A stretch of 64,000 nt of DNA. It comes from Vibrio methylphosphonaticus. Its GTDB lineage: Bacteria; Pseudomonadota; Gammaproteobacteria; Enterobacterales; Vibrionaceae. The position numbers were made by a program, and so were the translations under genes. Where the stretch lies: assembly GCF_023634655.1 (NCBI RefSeq), contig NZ_JAMKMS010000006.1:226259-290258 (forward strand), read 5' to 3'. Shown piece by piece: positions 37,410 through 47,161 of the stretch (position 1 is its first letter; every line of letters starts with the position of its first letter). The notes beneath the pieces were generated by a model. The model was not told the DNA's origin. It made no database searches and saw only the letters and a list, made by a program, of their open reading frames with translations.

Positions 37410-38219
37410 TTAATGGAGGTTGCGATAGGTACTTTTGTGGTTAATTACTTTTTTTACATAGCTTCTCGTTTCACTAATTGGAAATTCAGTGGTTAAGTAG
37501 TCAAAGAGTGCATCTTCAGTCATTTTATTCACCATATGAGAAAATTTTTCTACGGAGTTAGTACGTTTAAAGTACTTAAGTAAATTTGAAGGACCACAGT
37601 TATAAGCCGCTATGGCTAACCACTCTCTTGAAAGAGAGGAGCGAATATCTTTAAGGTAATATAATTTCAAGACGCTTAAGTAAGCGGTTCCGATGTTAAT
37701 ATTTATGCTCGGACTGTATAACTGCTCTGTAGTGAATGTTGATTGAGAATAATAACGTTGTGAAATTTCTGCTACGGCTCCATCTTTCATTACTTGCATT
37801 AAGCCATAGGCAGGCGCTGATGAGCGCGCTCTAGGATCAAAATAACTTTCAACATGGATAACGGCAAGTATCAAGCTAACGTCAATTCCCCATGTTTTCG
37901 ATGCTTTTTGAACGATAGGAAAGTACTGCATGGCTTTTTTGTGCGGGTTGATGTTCCTGATTTCTTTCGTCAGGTATTGAGGAGATGTAAGGCCACCTCG
38001 TAGTTCTATGATTGAAGATGGACCGTTTTTATTAGTTGATATAGATGAGTTAGGTTTGATAACGAGTATCTTTGTTGAGTTGTCACGAACACTCGGTAAA
38101 GCTTTACTTTCTAAGTCAGTTAGTTTACTTGCGACGGCCAATTCGGTAAGACAAGCGAGCACTACACAGATACTTCTGGTTGAAATTATTCTTCTTCGAT
38201 TCGTGCATACACTGGTCAT
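37410..38219 (-). CDS. Lytic transglycosylase (SLT domain)
   Basis: 269 residues from the ATG at 38219, after GGAGAGGACA; the frame runs 9 codons further up without a site. A signal-type segment (about residues 14-29) precedes the SLT domain: catalytic Glu in LILAVIHVESYFDPRARSS, then PAYGLMQVM and WLAIAAYNCGPSNLLKYF. It cuts peptidoglycan glycan strands. It lies just before the LysR gene and tad operon, on the other strand, and may open the wall for pilus assembly. It also resembles MltC-type enzymes at the C-terminus. Confidence 0.88.
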   Translation of the reverse strand: MTSVCTNRRRIISTRSICVVLACLTELAVASKLTDLESKALPSVRDNSTKILVIKPNSSISTNKNGPSSIIELRGGLTSPQYLTKEIRNINPHKKAMQYFPIVQKASKTWGIDVSLILAVIHVESYFDPRARSSAPAYGLMQVMKDGAVAEISQRYYSQSTFTTEQLYSPSININIGTAYLSVLKLYYLKDIRSSLSREWLAIAAYNCGPSNLLKYFKRTNSVEKFSHMVNKMTEDALFDYLTTEFPISETRSYVKKVINHKSTYRNLH

Positions 38220-38343
38220 TGTCCTCTCCACATCATCTCTTTTCATAGAATAATAGCCATTTAGGCTAGAGGAAGCCGTCTTGTTTTTGATAAGGAGAGA
38301 AATAAGCGAATCTGGTGGCTTGGTATATTTAAGTTACTAAGTG

Positions 38344-39198
38344 TTATCGCGCGTTACGTAGCTTGTTATGAATCCATTGATGCTGCCTAGTGAAGTCGGT
38401 ATGGAGCGGCCAAAACATGGATGCATAAAGTTGTTTTCCAAATAAGTTAATTTCGTCAGAGAATGTAATAAGTTCATCTCGTCTGTTGTGATTCTTAATT
38501 AAGTGGTGTGGTAGAAATGCTATTCCTTTTTGAGCCAAACAAAGGTCTAATATAGTACTAGTGTCATCAAGTATCCAAGTGTTGTGTTTTGCAATACTAG
38601 AAATATCCACAAAACTCTCACAACCATCGATTAATAATAGACGCATAGTAGACAAATCTGAGTCTGTGGATACTTCTTTATGGATAACCCAGCTGCAGTT
38701 AACTTTGAAGAGCTCATCGATGTTAAAAGACAATTCAGTTTTATGATAAGGGTTACCAATCGCGATGTCGACTTTGTGATTGTGTATGTATTGCCCTAAT
38801 ATTTGGCTCGGTTTTGTAAATACTGTAAGTTCTGTATCAGGAAATACTTCAGAAAATGCGACTAGAACTTTTTTAACGTCATCATTAAATATTAATGGAT
38901 CAATACCGATACGAATTTTACTAGTGTCACTGTTATGAAGAGACTCAGCAACCTGAATTAATTCATAATATTTGGATATGATGGGGGCAGAGAGTTGGTA
39001 GATCTTTTTCCCTTTGTCCGTTAGTGTCAAAGACTTTTTGCTGCGATCAATCAGTGAGTAGTCAAGTTCGTTTTCCAAGTTTTTAATCGCACCAGAGATC
39101 GTTGACTGAGATTTTCCAAGTTTTCTTGCGCCGTTACTAAACGACCCGAAGCTAACAACTGCGTGAAAAGAGAGCAAATTGTCGAATGGCAACTTCAT
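38344..39198 (-). CDS. LysR-family transcriptional regulator
   Basis: 284 residues. The N-terminal winged helix (FHAVVSFGSFSNGARKLGKSQSTISGAIKNLENELDYSLIDRS) is of LysR type. The C-terminal substrate-binding domain is intact. It is divergent from the tad pilin gene, 328 bp apart, so it likely controls the tad operon or the transglycosylase gene on its 3' side. The effector is unknown. Confidence 0.88.
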   Translation of the reverse strand: MKLPFDNLLSFHAVVSFGSFSNGARKLGKSQSTISGAIKNLENELDYSLIDRSKKSLTLTDKGKKIYQLSAPIISKYYELIQVAESLHNSDTSKIRIGIDPLIFNDDVKKVLVAFSEVFPDTELTVFTKPSQILGQYIHNHKVDIAIGNPYHKTELSFNIDELFKVNCSWVIHKEVSTDSDLSTMRLLLIDGCESFVDISSIAKHNTWILDDTSTILDLCLAQKGIAFLPHHLIKNHNRRDELITFSDEINLFGKQLYASMFWPLHTDFTRQHQWIHNKLRNAR

Positions 39199-39526
39199 CC
39201 CAATATCCTCATTTCGCTTTGTAAATCCAGTTGAAAGCGTAACATTTTCTGTAAAGTATGAATGTCAATATGGTAAAAGTGTGATGCATGTCACGTTATT
39301 TTTCATTGATTTTTATACTTAAGCTAGTTTGAAAAATTAGTCATCTTAATCTAATTTATTGAATTTTATTAACTTTAATGAAAATGTAATGCAATAGTTT
39401 TAGGAGGGCTTGTACTAATTGAATACATTGTATCGGTATTCTCGATACCGTTCACTTTTGAGACAGTGATCCAGGTTCTACAGTTATCAATGCTAAGTGC
39501 AAACAGTTGATAGAGGGAATATTACC
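39199..39526 (+). promoter_or_regulatory. 328-bp control region with a CRP-like site before flp
   Basis: TGTGATGCATGTCACG (39280-39295) matches 9 of 10 consensus bases of the CRP palindrome TGTGA-N6-TCACA. It is about 230 bp before the flp ATG and 82 bp from the LysR start, so it may control either. The rest is AT-rich with no further clear site. Confidence 0.65.
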
Positions 39527-39736
39527 ATGATGACTGAACTATACGTAAAAGCGACTAATTTTCTGACTAGTCTTAAAGAAGATAATCGAGGTGTTACCGC
39601 CATTGAATACGGCTTAATTGCAGTAGCAATGGCAGTATTGCTAGCCGCGGTGTTGACTGCTGATGGTGGGTTTGTAGAAAACTTATCAACTGCATTTGGT
39701 ACCGTTGCGACGAATATAAGTAGCGCTAACTCTTAG
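39527..39736 (+). CDS. flp: Flp-type pilin precursor
   Basis: 69 residues from ATG 39527, after GAGGGAA; a longer frame from 39497 has no site. Class III signal: cut after Gly22, giving VTAIEYGLIAVAMAVLL, with the conserved E27-Y28. This is the major subunit of the tad (tight-adherence) pilus. It heads the operon and is followed by the peptidase that matures it. Confidence 0.93.
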   Translation: MMTELYVKATNFLTSLKEDNRGVTAIEYGLIAVAMAVLLAAVLTADGGFVENLSTAFGTVATNISSANS

Positions 39737-39761
39737 ACTTAGCAATATTTTGCTGCCTGAG

Positions 39762-40214
39762 ATGACACAGTTTGATTTTATACTTATCGCCGTAATGCTC
39801 ATTACTTGCGCTCTAATCTGTGCCAGTGATGTAGCATTACGGAAAATAAGTAATGTTTACGGTGTTGTTATTTTAATTTGTTCTGTCCTCCTTTTATATG
39901 AGTCGAAGCAAGGAGTTACCTCACATCTAATTAGTGTCGTAATTGTTTGTTTGTTAACACTGACTGCCTTTGGTTTTAAAATACTAGGTGGTGGTGACGT
40001 TAAGTTAATGATTGCTTTTTCAATTGCTATTCCAATTCATTACCTAGGCGCTACGATCTTTAATGTGGCCATTATTGGAGGAGCGCTGGCACTTTTTTAT
40101 TTGCTAAAATACCGAATCTTAAAATTAGTTCCTGAGAGCGGTGAAGCGGGTTTACCTTATGGTTTGGCGATTAGTTTTGGGTTTTTCAATACGGTATGTA
40201 ATTTATATGTTTAA
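39762..40214 (+). CDS. tadV: Prepilin peptidase of the tad system (A24 family)
   Basis: 150 residues from ATG 39762 (TTG 12 bp upstream also open; neither has a strong site). Six membrane segments. The two catalytic aspartates are D23 (CASDVALRKISN) and D79 in the GGGDVKLM motif. It cleaves and may not methylate the Flp pilin. It matches TadV/CpaA in length. Confidence 0.9.
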   Translation: MTQFDFILIAVMLITCALICASDVALRKISNVYGVVILICSVLLLYESKQGVTSHLISVVIVCLLTLTAFGFKILGGGDVKLMIAFSIAIPIHYLGATIFNVAIIGGALALFYLLKYRILKLVPESGEAGLPYGLAISFGFFNTVCNLYV

Positions 40215-40225
40215 CAGGTGAAATT

Positions 40226-41068
40226 ATGAGATCTCGAATAATTGTGTTCGTCGCTCTCATAGCTATATTAGTTGGTGGCTATGGAATCTACGATAGCGTA
40301 TTAAAAAATAAAAACGGTGCACCCGTTGTGGCTAAATCAGACCCACCACAACCTCAGCAAGAGACTGTTGAGTATATCACTGTTTGGCGAGCCATCAATA
40401 CGATAGAGCGGGGTGAGGCAATAGTGTCAGACGCCCTAAAACGCGAACAAATGCCACTAGCTAAAGCGCTTGATGAAGGTATTCGCTCAGATGTTGAGCT
40501 CGACTTTAGCCCTTCAACCTTATTCAATCGAGACATACCGCAAGGCGCTCTTGTTCTTCCTGAACATATTACGCGTGAAAATGACCCAGGATATATTGAT
40601 TTACTTGTGACTGAAGGGATGACCCTATACCCCCTTGTCGTGAGTAATAAAAATCTGATTAGTGATTTTATTCGACCAGGTGAACGCATCGATATTTTGA
40701 CGGTGAGCTCACCGAGCTCAAATTTGTCTGGTGCTGTCGAAAAACCTATCCGTTTCAAAGGTGTTACTGCCACATTGTTCTTACAGAACGTCAAAGTCCT
40801 AAATATGGGGACAGAAGATGACGAACAGAAAGTAAAACCAGTCGTAGGAAATCAAGAGGATGGTTTTACCACCATTATTATTGAAATCCCACCGACAGAA
40901 GTCGCGAGATTAGCGCTTGCTCAGCGAACTATGCATCTTGAAGTGTACCGGAGTCGAGATTACGAAGAACCTGTGTATGCCGATGTTAGAAATGTAATGA
41001 GTAATTACATCGGAATAGAAGAAATGCGAGGTTCAAAAAACAAAAATGGGCGCGGAGGAGAATTGTAA
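40226..41068 (+). CDS. rcpC: Flp pilus assembly protein RcpC/CpaB
   Basis: 280 residues with one N-terminal membrane helix (IIVFVALIAILVGGYGIYDSVL), then a SAF domain (TIERGEAIVSDALKREQMP) and the RcpC-type beta-domain. It is periplasmic and may help the secretin form. Its stop overlaps the next ATG by one base (TAATG). Confidence 0.9.
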   Translation: MRSRIIVFVALIAILVGGYGIYDSVLKNKNGAPVVAKSDPPQPQQETVEYITVWRAINTIERGEAIVSDALKREQMPLAKALDEGIRSDVELDFSPSTLFNRDIPQGALVLPEHITRENDPGYIDLLVTEGMTLYPLVVSNKNLISDFIRPGERIDILTVSSPSSNLSGAVEKPIRFKGVTATLFLQNVKVLNMGTEDDEQKVKPVVGNQEDGFTTIIIEIPPTEVARLALAQRTMHLEVYRSRDYEEPVYADVRNVMSNYIGIEEMRGSKNKNGRGGEL

Positions 41069-42429
41069 TGGACGACAATTATCAAGTGCATTGGATGCGC
41101 ACGTTTACCACCATATTGTTATTGATGTGCTCGGCACATGTTTACGCTGGGCAGCAATATATTACAGTCAATGACGCTAAACATATTGAGTTAGATGAAC
41201 GAATCACGAAAGTGTTTATTAGCGACCCAGATATTGTTGATTACAACGTAATCAATGAGACAACCATCGTAGTATTTGCTAAATCGGTGGGTCAAGCTCG
41301 CTTAATGGTCTACGGGGCTTCTGAAAAATTGCTTATGTCAGACCGAATCATAGCGGATATTGACTTAAGTCAGGTTCGTCGCCAAATCAAGCTTCACTTT
41401 TCAGATGTGGATATCAAGATTGAATCAGTTGGAAGTCAAGTTGCGGTAAGTGGCATCGTTCATTCTGAACAGCAGCGCGATGACATTTATCGAATGGTTG
41501 CAACCTTGTTGGGCAGAGAAAAGACGGAACGTTGGGAAGAGAGTCAGAAGCTAGAGTTTGAAACAGATTATGTCTCTCTCGAAGAACCCGAAAGCATGAT
41601 TTTTGCGAGAAATATGACCTGGGAGGGCATCCTAGAGCAGTTGGAAGTTGCCACTGTTCAGCAAGTTAATGTCAAAATTTCCGTAGCTCAAGTCACCGAA
41701 CGTTTTGCCGAGACGGTCGGGGTTGATTGGTCTTCACTTGGGGCGAATGTCGGCCAATTCTTATTCCAGCAGTTTGAGGCCGCCGATCTCACCACTCTTA
41801 TCACCGCGCTGGGCAATGAAAATGTTGCGCAAGTACTAGCAGAACCCAATCTCACCGTTATCTCTGGCGAATCAGCCAGCTTCCTTGTTGGTGGAGAAAT
41901 ACCGGTGGTCGTTTCCACGAATAACAATGTGAATATCACCTTTAAAGAGTTTGGTATCAAGCTTGATTTAACCGCAAAGGTTCTTTCCGAAGAAAAAATT
42001 CGCATGCAACTGTTCCCAGAGGTCAGTGAGGTCGAACGTTACATTCGTGCCGCAGGTATTGAAGTACCGCAACTTGCCACTCGTCGTGCAATGACAACGA
42101 TTGAACTTGGCGATGGAGACAGTTTTGTGTTGGGTGGATTAATGAGCAGTACGGATTTCGAAGAGATTCAAAAAACCCCGATTATAGGCGACATCCCAGT
42201 GTTAGGCGCGGCGTTTAGAAAGTCATCAACAGATAGACGCCGAACTGAGCTCCTTATCGTCGCTACCGTTAACTTAGTTAAACCGATGAAAAAAAGAGAT
42301 ATTCAGCTGCCATATATTAGCAAAACGAACACGCTACGCCGTTGGTTAAATATTTCGGAGCCGGAAGAAACCAACAGTGGTGACAATCCAACGATTGAGC
42401 TGCTTTCTAAAGGAGGGTTTATCCAATGA
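41068..42429 (+). CDS. rcpA: Outer-membrane secretin of the tad system (RcpA/CpaC)
   Basis: 453 residues with signal peptide (cut near HVYA). The N-terminal BON-like domains (ITVNDAKHIELDERITKVFISDPDIVDYNVIN) precede the secretin domain from about residue 200, with VLAEPNLTVISGESASFLVGGEIPVV and LGDGDSFVLGGLMSSTDFEEIQKTPIIGDIPVLGAAFR. It forms the pilus pore. It overlaps the next gene by ATGA. Confidence 0.93.
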   Translation: MDDNYQVHWMRTFTTILLLMCSAHVYAGQQYITVNDAKHIELDERITKVFISDPDIVDYNVINETTIVVFAKSVGQARLMVYGASEKLLMSDRIIADIDLSQVRRQIKLHFSDVDIKIESVGSQVAVSGIVHSEQQRDDIYRMVATLLGREKTERWEESQKLEFETDYVSLEEPESMIFARNMTWEGILEQLEVATVQQVNVKISVAQVTERFAETVGVDWSSLGANVGQFLFQQFEAADLTTLITALGNENVAQVLAEPNLTVISGESASFLVGGEIPVVVSTNNNVNITFKEFGIKLDLTAKVLSEEKIRMQLFPEVSEVERYIRAAGIEVPQLATRRAMTTIELGDGDSFVLGGLMSSTDFEEIQKTPIIGDIPVLGAAFRKSSTDRRRTELLIVATVNLVKPMKKRDIQLPYISKTNTLRRWLNISEPEETNSGDNPTIELLSKGGFIQ

Positions 42430-42899
42430 AACTATGGCAAGGAATGCTCTTAACTCTGCTACTTACTGGATGTAGTGAGCGTTACTACAACGGCAAGGGA
42501 GCTGAAATGTTGGTTTATCCAGAGCAGCACGTTTATGAATTCACTGCAAAAACGAAAGCTGAAGCCGTGGATAAATTATCACAAATATTTGAGGCAGTAG
42601 ATGACATTGATTCCGGCGCATCGTATTCCATCGAATATAAAAACGCGAAAGCAAAACAATTACTTGATGCGTCTTTAGCGGATAAAAAGTTATTGCCTTA
42701 TCGCGCAGAGACATTTGCCGTCACCAAAAATGGCTCACTGGCCAGTGACGTAAAGCTCATCATCACGTTCCATACATTGGTGATGAAAAACTGTGAGCCT
42801 TCAAGGATTGAATCAGATAACGCCAGTCGAAACTGTTTCACAGAAGCGGCTCGAGTACAGCAGGTGGCTCATAAAGAACGTTTAGTGGAGGGAATCTAA
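42426..42899 (+). CDS. Tad lipoprotein at the RcpB/CpaD position
   Basis: 157 residues. Lipobox LLTGC (Cys16). The rest (MLVYPEQHVYEFTAKTKAEAVDKLSQIFEAV) has no clear named domain, but this slot between secretin and TadZ holds RcpB or CpaD in other tad loci. It may be a pilotin or secretin partner. It overlaps both neighbours. Confidence 0.65.
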   Translation: MKLWQGMLLTLLLTGCSERYYNGKGAEMLVYPEQHVYEFTAKTKAEAVDKLSQIFEAVDDIDSGASYSIEYKNAKAKQLLDASLADKKLLPYRAETFAVTKNGSLASDVKLIITFHTLVMKNCEPSRIESDNASRNCFTEAARVQQVAHKERLVEGI

Positions 42900-44140
42900 T
42901 GTTCGATATTACAAAGAAACTTCCTGAAGTAGAAACGTCAAAGCCAGACATACCGACTCGATCTGGTCCAACGGGCTGTGCACTCATCTTTCAAACAAAA
43001 GAGTGTCAAACATTAGTCGAAGAATTGTTTGAATTTGAAGGTTGGGATGCGCCAAACAGCGTGGATCACCACAAGGTTGATAGCCAGTTTTACGCCAAAC
43101 AAGATAGCAATCTCATTATTGTTGAGCTTAATGAATCAAGCAGTGTGGTGGAAGATGCAGAAGCAATTGCTGCGACCTTACCCACCCATAAAGGTGTGGT
43201 CATTATCGGACAAGAAGACGCCATTTCAACGCTGCGTGCGCTCAAGGGGATGGGGTTTTATTACGTATTTTGGCCGATTAACAAATATGAGTTTGCTGAA
43301 TTTGTTATGCATGTACATAACGACCTAAAGTCGTACTCAGGCGTGAGTAAAGAGAGAAGAGCCAAGCGCGTTGCTGTTGTTGGCAGTAAAGGCGGGATCG
43401 GCACGTCGTACATCGCGACTGAACTCAGTGCCAAGATGGCCGAGGACGGCGTAGACACGATTTTAGTTGATCATCAATACAACGATAGCAACATAGATGT
43501 GTTGCTGGGGCTGGCGGACCATACTCCCAGAGCGTTGGATGAGTTTTCAGTACCGCTGCATGAACTCGACCTAGACGGGGCAATAAATTACCTCCATCCG
43601 GTCAGTCAAGATTTAAGATTGCTCTCACTCCAAGGGGAGGCTTCTCAAGATGATCTGCTCGCCTATAATCAGACTCTTTGTGACTTATTAACGAGAAATA
43701 CCAACTTTATCGTGGAAGATTTCTCAGGCAGTGTCGATTTTCAGGTGGATTGTAACTTACTCGTTGAAAACTATGACGTGATTGCCATTGTCGTGGAGCC
43801 ATCGGTAGCCGCGGTTAGGAAAGCAAAATCGCTCATTACGAATCTTGATACGATCCGTGATGCCACGCATAAGCGAACTCGCATTATCACCATTGTAAAC
43901 CACCACAGACCCGATAAAAGCTTTGTCATTCAGCGTGATGAGCTGGAAAAATACTTAGGATCCAGCGTTGATCTGGATTTCAATTATTGTAAAAACCTCC
44001 CACATCTCCATGTTGATGGTAAGCGCGCTTATAAGCATGACAGACACGTGAATCAATCGATCGACCAATTGGTTCGCTTGGTCAATGGACGTTCTGCGAA
44101 TAAAAGTAAAGGACTACTGCAAAGGTTAGGTATCCGATGA
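42899..44140 (+). CDS. tadZ: Tad polar-targeting ATPase-like protein TadZ/CpaE
   Basis: 413 residues. A receiver-like N-terminal domain (to about 145) is followed by a MinD/ParA-like domain with a deviant Walker A, KGGIGTS (164-170), in AVVGSKGGIGTSYIATELSAKM. The replacement of the P-loop lysine/threonine pair suggests weak or altered ATPase action, seen in some TadZ proteins. It places the pilus machine at a cell pole in relatives. Confidence 0.88.
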   Translation: MFDITKKLPEVETSKPDIPTRSGPTGCALIFQTKECQTLVEELFEFEGWDAPNSVDHHKVDSQFYAKQDSNLIIVELNESSSVVEDAEAIAATLPTHKGVVIIGQEDAISTLRALKGMGFYYVFWPINKYEFAEFVMHVHNDLKSYSGVSKERRAKRVAVVGSKGGIGTSYIATELSAKMAEDGVDTILVDHQYNDSNIDVLLGLADHTPRALDEFSVPLHELDLDGAINYLHPVSQDLRLLSLQGEASQDDLLAYNQTLCDLLTRNTNFIVEDFSGSVDFQVDCNLLVENYDVIAIVVEPSVAAVRKAKSLITNLDTIRDATHKRTRIITIVNHHRPDKSFVIQRDELEKYLGSSVDLDFNYCKNLPHLHVDGKRAYKHDRHVNQSIDQLVRLVNGRSANKSKGLLQRLGIR

Positions 44141-45414
44141 GTTCGAATAAAGACATTTATATCGCTTTTCGTTCTCAAATCTTTGAGGCTCTCGATCCTG
44201 AAGCGATTCAAACACTCTCTGAAAAAGAAATAGAGAACCAAATTCGCAGCGCGGTTGACGTACTGGCAAACAGTTTTGATCGTCCAATTACTGCGATGAT
44301 GAAGAGCGGCCTGGTCAAAAGTATGATGGACGAGCTGTTTGGTTTAGGACCAATTCAACCGCTTGTTGAGGATCAAAGTATTACCGATATCCTGATTAAC
44401 GGACCATCAGATGTCTTTTTCGAAAGGGAAGGTAAGCTTCATAGGTCGGATATTTCATTCGTAAGCGAAGAACAAGTATTGGCGATTGCTAAGCAAATCG
44501 CCTCGAGAGTAGGGCGTCGAGTGGACGAACTATCGCCTACGGTAGATGCTCGCTTAGAAGATGGTAGTCGTGTCAATATTGTTATTCCGCCAATTGCTCT
44601 CGATGGAACATCCATTTCAATAAGGAAGTTTAGAGAACAAAATATTGGCGTTGAAGACCTGGTTGATTTCGGTTCAATGACGATCGATATGGCAAGGGTT
44701 CTCTCCATTGCTTCTCGTTGCCGAATGAATGTCCTTATCTCGGGCGGGACGGGTTCTGGTAAAACAACGCTGCTTAATGCCTTGTCTCAATATATTACCG
44801 AAGATGAACGTATTGTCACGATAGAAGATGCAGCGGAACTCCGTTTGCAACAACCCAATCTCGTGCGACTAGAAACTCGAGCCGCTAGTATTGAGCATAC
44901 TGGAGTAGTGACACAGCGAGATCTCGTGATTAATGCGCTTCGAATGCGCCCCGATAGAATTATTTTGGGGGAGTGTCGTGGACCAGAGGCATTTGAGATG
45001 CTGCAAGCGATGAATACCGGTCACGACGGCTCAATGTCAACACTCCATGCTAATACCCCCAGAGACGCAATCAGTCGGGTTGAATCGATGATCATGATGG
45101 CTAACCTCAATCAACCCCTTGATGCAATACGCCGCTCTATCGTGAGTGCGGTGCAAATTATCGTGCAAATTAGTCGACTCAGAGATGGTTCGCGAAAAAT
45201 AACTAATATTTCGGAAATAGTTGGCCTTGAAGGAGACAGTGTGGTGATGGAAGAGCTTTATCGCTTCGATTACCAAGAGTCGGGATATGGTGAGGCGGTA
45301 AAGGGTAAATTTGTTACCCAGGGTATTATGCAACGTTCGGAGCTAGTCAAAAAGGCGCAGTTTTATGGTCTTTATGATGAATTGATGAGCTCATTCCAAG
45401 GAGCAGGATTATGA
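44137..45414 (+). CDS. tadA: Tad secretion ATPase (CpaF/TadA)
   Basis: 425 residues. Walker [10 protein letters not shown] at 203-211, Walker B and Asp box in [24 protein letters not shown], and the His box [23 protein letters not shown]. This is the PilT/VirB11-like hexameric motor that powers Flp pilus assembly and retraction. It overlaps tadZ and tadB by 4 bp each. Confidence 0.96.
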   Translation: MSSNKDIYIAFRSQIFEALDPEAIQTLSEKEIENQIRSAVDVLANSFDRPITAMMKSGLVKSMMDELFGLGPIQPLVEDQSITDILINGPSDVFFEREGKLHRSDISFVSEEQVLAIAKQIASRVGRRVDELSPTVDARLEDGSRVNIVIPPIALDGTSISIRKFREQNIGVEDLVDFGSMTIDMARVLSIASRCRMNVLISGGTGSGKTTLLNALSQYITEDERIVTIEDAAELRLQQPNLVRLETRAASIEHTGVVTQRDLVINALRMRPDRIILGECRGPEAFEMLQAMNTGHDGSMSTLHANTPRDAISRVESMIMMANLNQPLDAIRRSIVSAVQIIVQISRLRDGSRKITNISEIVGLEGDSVVMEELYRFDYQESGYGEAVKGKFVTQGIMQRSELVKKAQFYGLYDELMSSFQGAGL

Positions 45415-46316
45415 TGATTTGGCTCTCACTTGTTTTATTCGGCGTGGTTGCGCTCATGCTGATGACAGGACAAAAACACAAAATAGGGGTTTACTTCCCA
45501 GAATCAGACGTCGATGCTGAATCCGCATCAGCGATCAACGTTGGCTCGCTAGTACCGAAAAAGGGCTTTAAACGAGCACAGGACTCTTTTAAGTTTTCGG
45601 CGCAAAGTTTAGGGCCTAGAGCCAACTTTTTAGTCTTCGCTTATTTATTACTGAGTGGTTTTATTGCTTGGTACATCGCGTTTCAATTTCTAAAAACAAA
45701 CGCCGTTATTATTTCCATTCTAGTGATGATTGCATTGGTATTTATTGGCTATCAATGGTTACTTGGACGACGACGTAAACTCTTTCAACAAAGCTTTCCC
45801 GATGCACTCAACATATTGATGAGCGCCATTACGGCGGGTGAAAGCTTGATGCAAGCAATCAGTTTTGTTGGGCAAAACCTTGATAATGAAATAGGACGTG
45901 AATTTAAGAATATGGGTGACCGACTCAAACTCGGTGAAACGCCTGAAAAAGTATTATTACGAGCGGCTAAGCGATTTCCCTATCCGGAGTTTATATTCTT
46001 CACGATTACTCTGCGGGCCAATATTAGTCGAGGCGGTCAATTAAGAGGCGTGCTTGCAAGGCTGATTCGTGTGTTAGTGGATGCGCGCACAATGGAAACT
46101 AAGAAAATGGCGATGACCTCAGAGGCGCGGATCTCTGCCAAAGTTGTCGCTGCGATCCCCCTTATTTTCGCGATGATTTTGTATCAAGTCAGTCCAGATA
46201 ACATCAATTTCATTCTTCATGACCCAGAAGGCGTATACGTAATGTACTACGTGGTGGGCAGTGAATTACTCGGGTTATTCATTGTGTGGTTGCTGGTTAA
46301 GGCGGTGAAATTATGA
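45411..46316 (+). CDS. tadB: Tad inner-membrane platform protein TadB
   Basis: 301 residues with a GspF-like domain (FPDALNILMSAITAGESLMQAI, FPYPEFIFFTITLRANISRGGQL) and membrane helices at both ends. It makes the platform together with TadC and the TadA motor. It overlaps neighbours by 4 bp. Confidence 0.93.
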   Translation: MMIWLSLVLFGVVALMLMTGQKHKIGVYFPESDVDAESASAINVGSLVPKKGFKRAQDSFKFSAQSLGPRANFLVFAYLLLSGFIAWYIAFQFLKTNAVIISILVMIALVFIGYQWLLGRRRKLFQQSFPDALNILMSAITAGESLMQAISFVGQNLDNEIGREFKNMGDRLKLGETPEKVLLRAAKRFPYPEFIFFTITLRANISRGGQLRGVLARLIRVLVDARTMETKKMAMTSEARISAKVVAAIPLIFAMILYQVSPDNINFILHDPEGVYVMYYVVGSELLGLFIVWLLVKAVKL

Positions 46317-47161
46317 TTTTGGTTATCAGCATTTTATTCGTCATGTTCGCGATTGTATTCGTAGTCAGTGAAGGCGTTCGCTCACACGCTCGGCATAAAC
46401 GTTTATCGACGTTAATGATCAAAAACCAGCCTTTGGTGCCAGTTAAAACCAACCGAATCATTATTGGTTTTGCCAAAGAGCAACGAAAAGATCTGGAGCA
46501 AAAGTTACTTGATGCCGGGTATTACAACAAAAATTTGGCGAAGTATTATTTGCCAGCAAAAGTCATTGCTGCGGTGATGGTAGCGGTCGTCATTTTCCTA
46601 AGTGACATGACGATACTCAATCAGCTGGTCGCCCTGATGATTGCGTTTGTGAGCATTATCATCGTGCCGGATGTGCTATTGGAAATGCGCAAACGATACA
46701 TGGTCAGAAAAATATCTCGCAGCTTGCCCTATTTGTTGGACATGATGTCTGTATGTGTGCAAACCGGGATGACGATCGAAGCGGCGTTTAGTTACTTACA
46801 TTCCGAGCTAAAGGCATTTGATAAGGATTTGAGCTATCAAATCAAGAAAACGTCAGATTCGAGCAAAATTCACGGAATTGAGAAGGCTTTAAATGACTTA
46901 AATATCCGATTACCCGCGCCCGAGGTGCAGAGTTTTGTCTTAACGATTGTACAAAACTTACATTACGGCACTTCGGTTGCCAATATATTGAGCGATTTAG
47001 CCGAAGATATGCGAAGAATTCAGTTACTTAAGGTTGAGGAAAAGGTTGGGAAGTTAGCCGCAAAAATGAGTGTTCCGCTTATCTTGCTCATTATGTTTCC
47101 CATCGTAATTTTGATTCTTGCACCGGGCGTGATGCAGGTTGATTTTAACGTAGGACAATGA
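46313..47161 (+). CDS. tadC: Tad inner-membrane platform protein TadC
   Basis: 282 residues, GspF-like, with LPYLLDMMSVCVQTGMTIEAAFSYL and a C-terminal hydrophobic helix LAAKMSVPLILLIMFPIVILILAPGV. It pairs with TadB in the platform. It ends in overlap with tadD. Confidence 0.93.
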   Translation: MILVISILFVMFAIVFVVSEGVRSHARHKRLSTLMIKNQPLVPVKTNRIIIGFAKEQRKDLEQKLLDAGYYNKNLAKYYLPAKVIAAVMVAVVIFLSDMTILNQLVALMIAFVSIIIVPDVLLEMRKRYMVRKISRSLPYLLDMMSVCVQTGMTIEAAFSYLHSELKAFDKDLSYQIKKTSDSSKIHGIEKALNDLNIRLPAPEVQSFVLTIVQNLHYGTSVANILSDLAEDMRRIQLLKVEEKVGKLAAKMSVPLILLIMFPIVILILAPGVMQVDFNVGQ

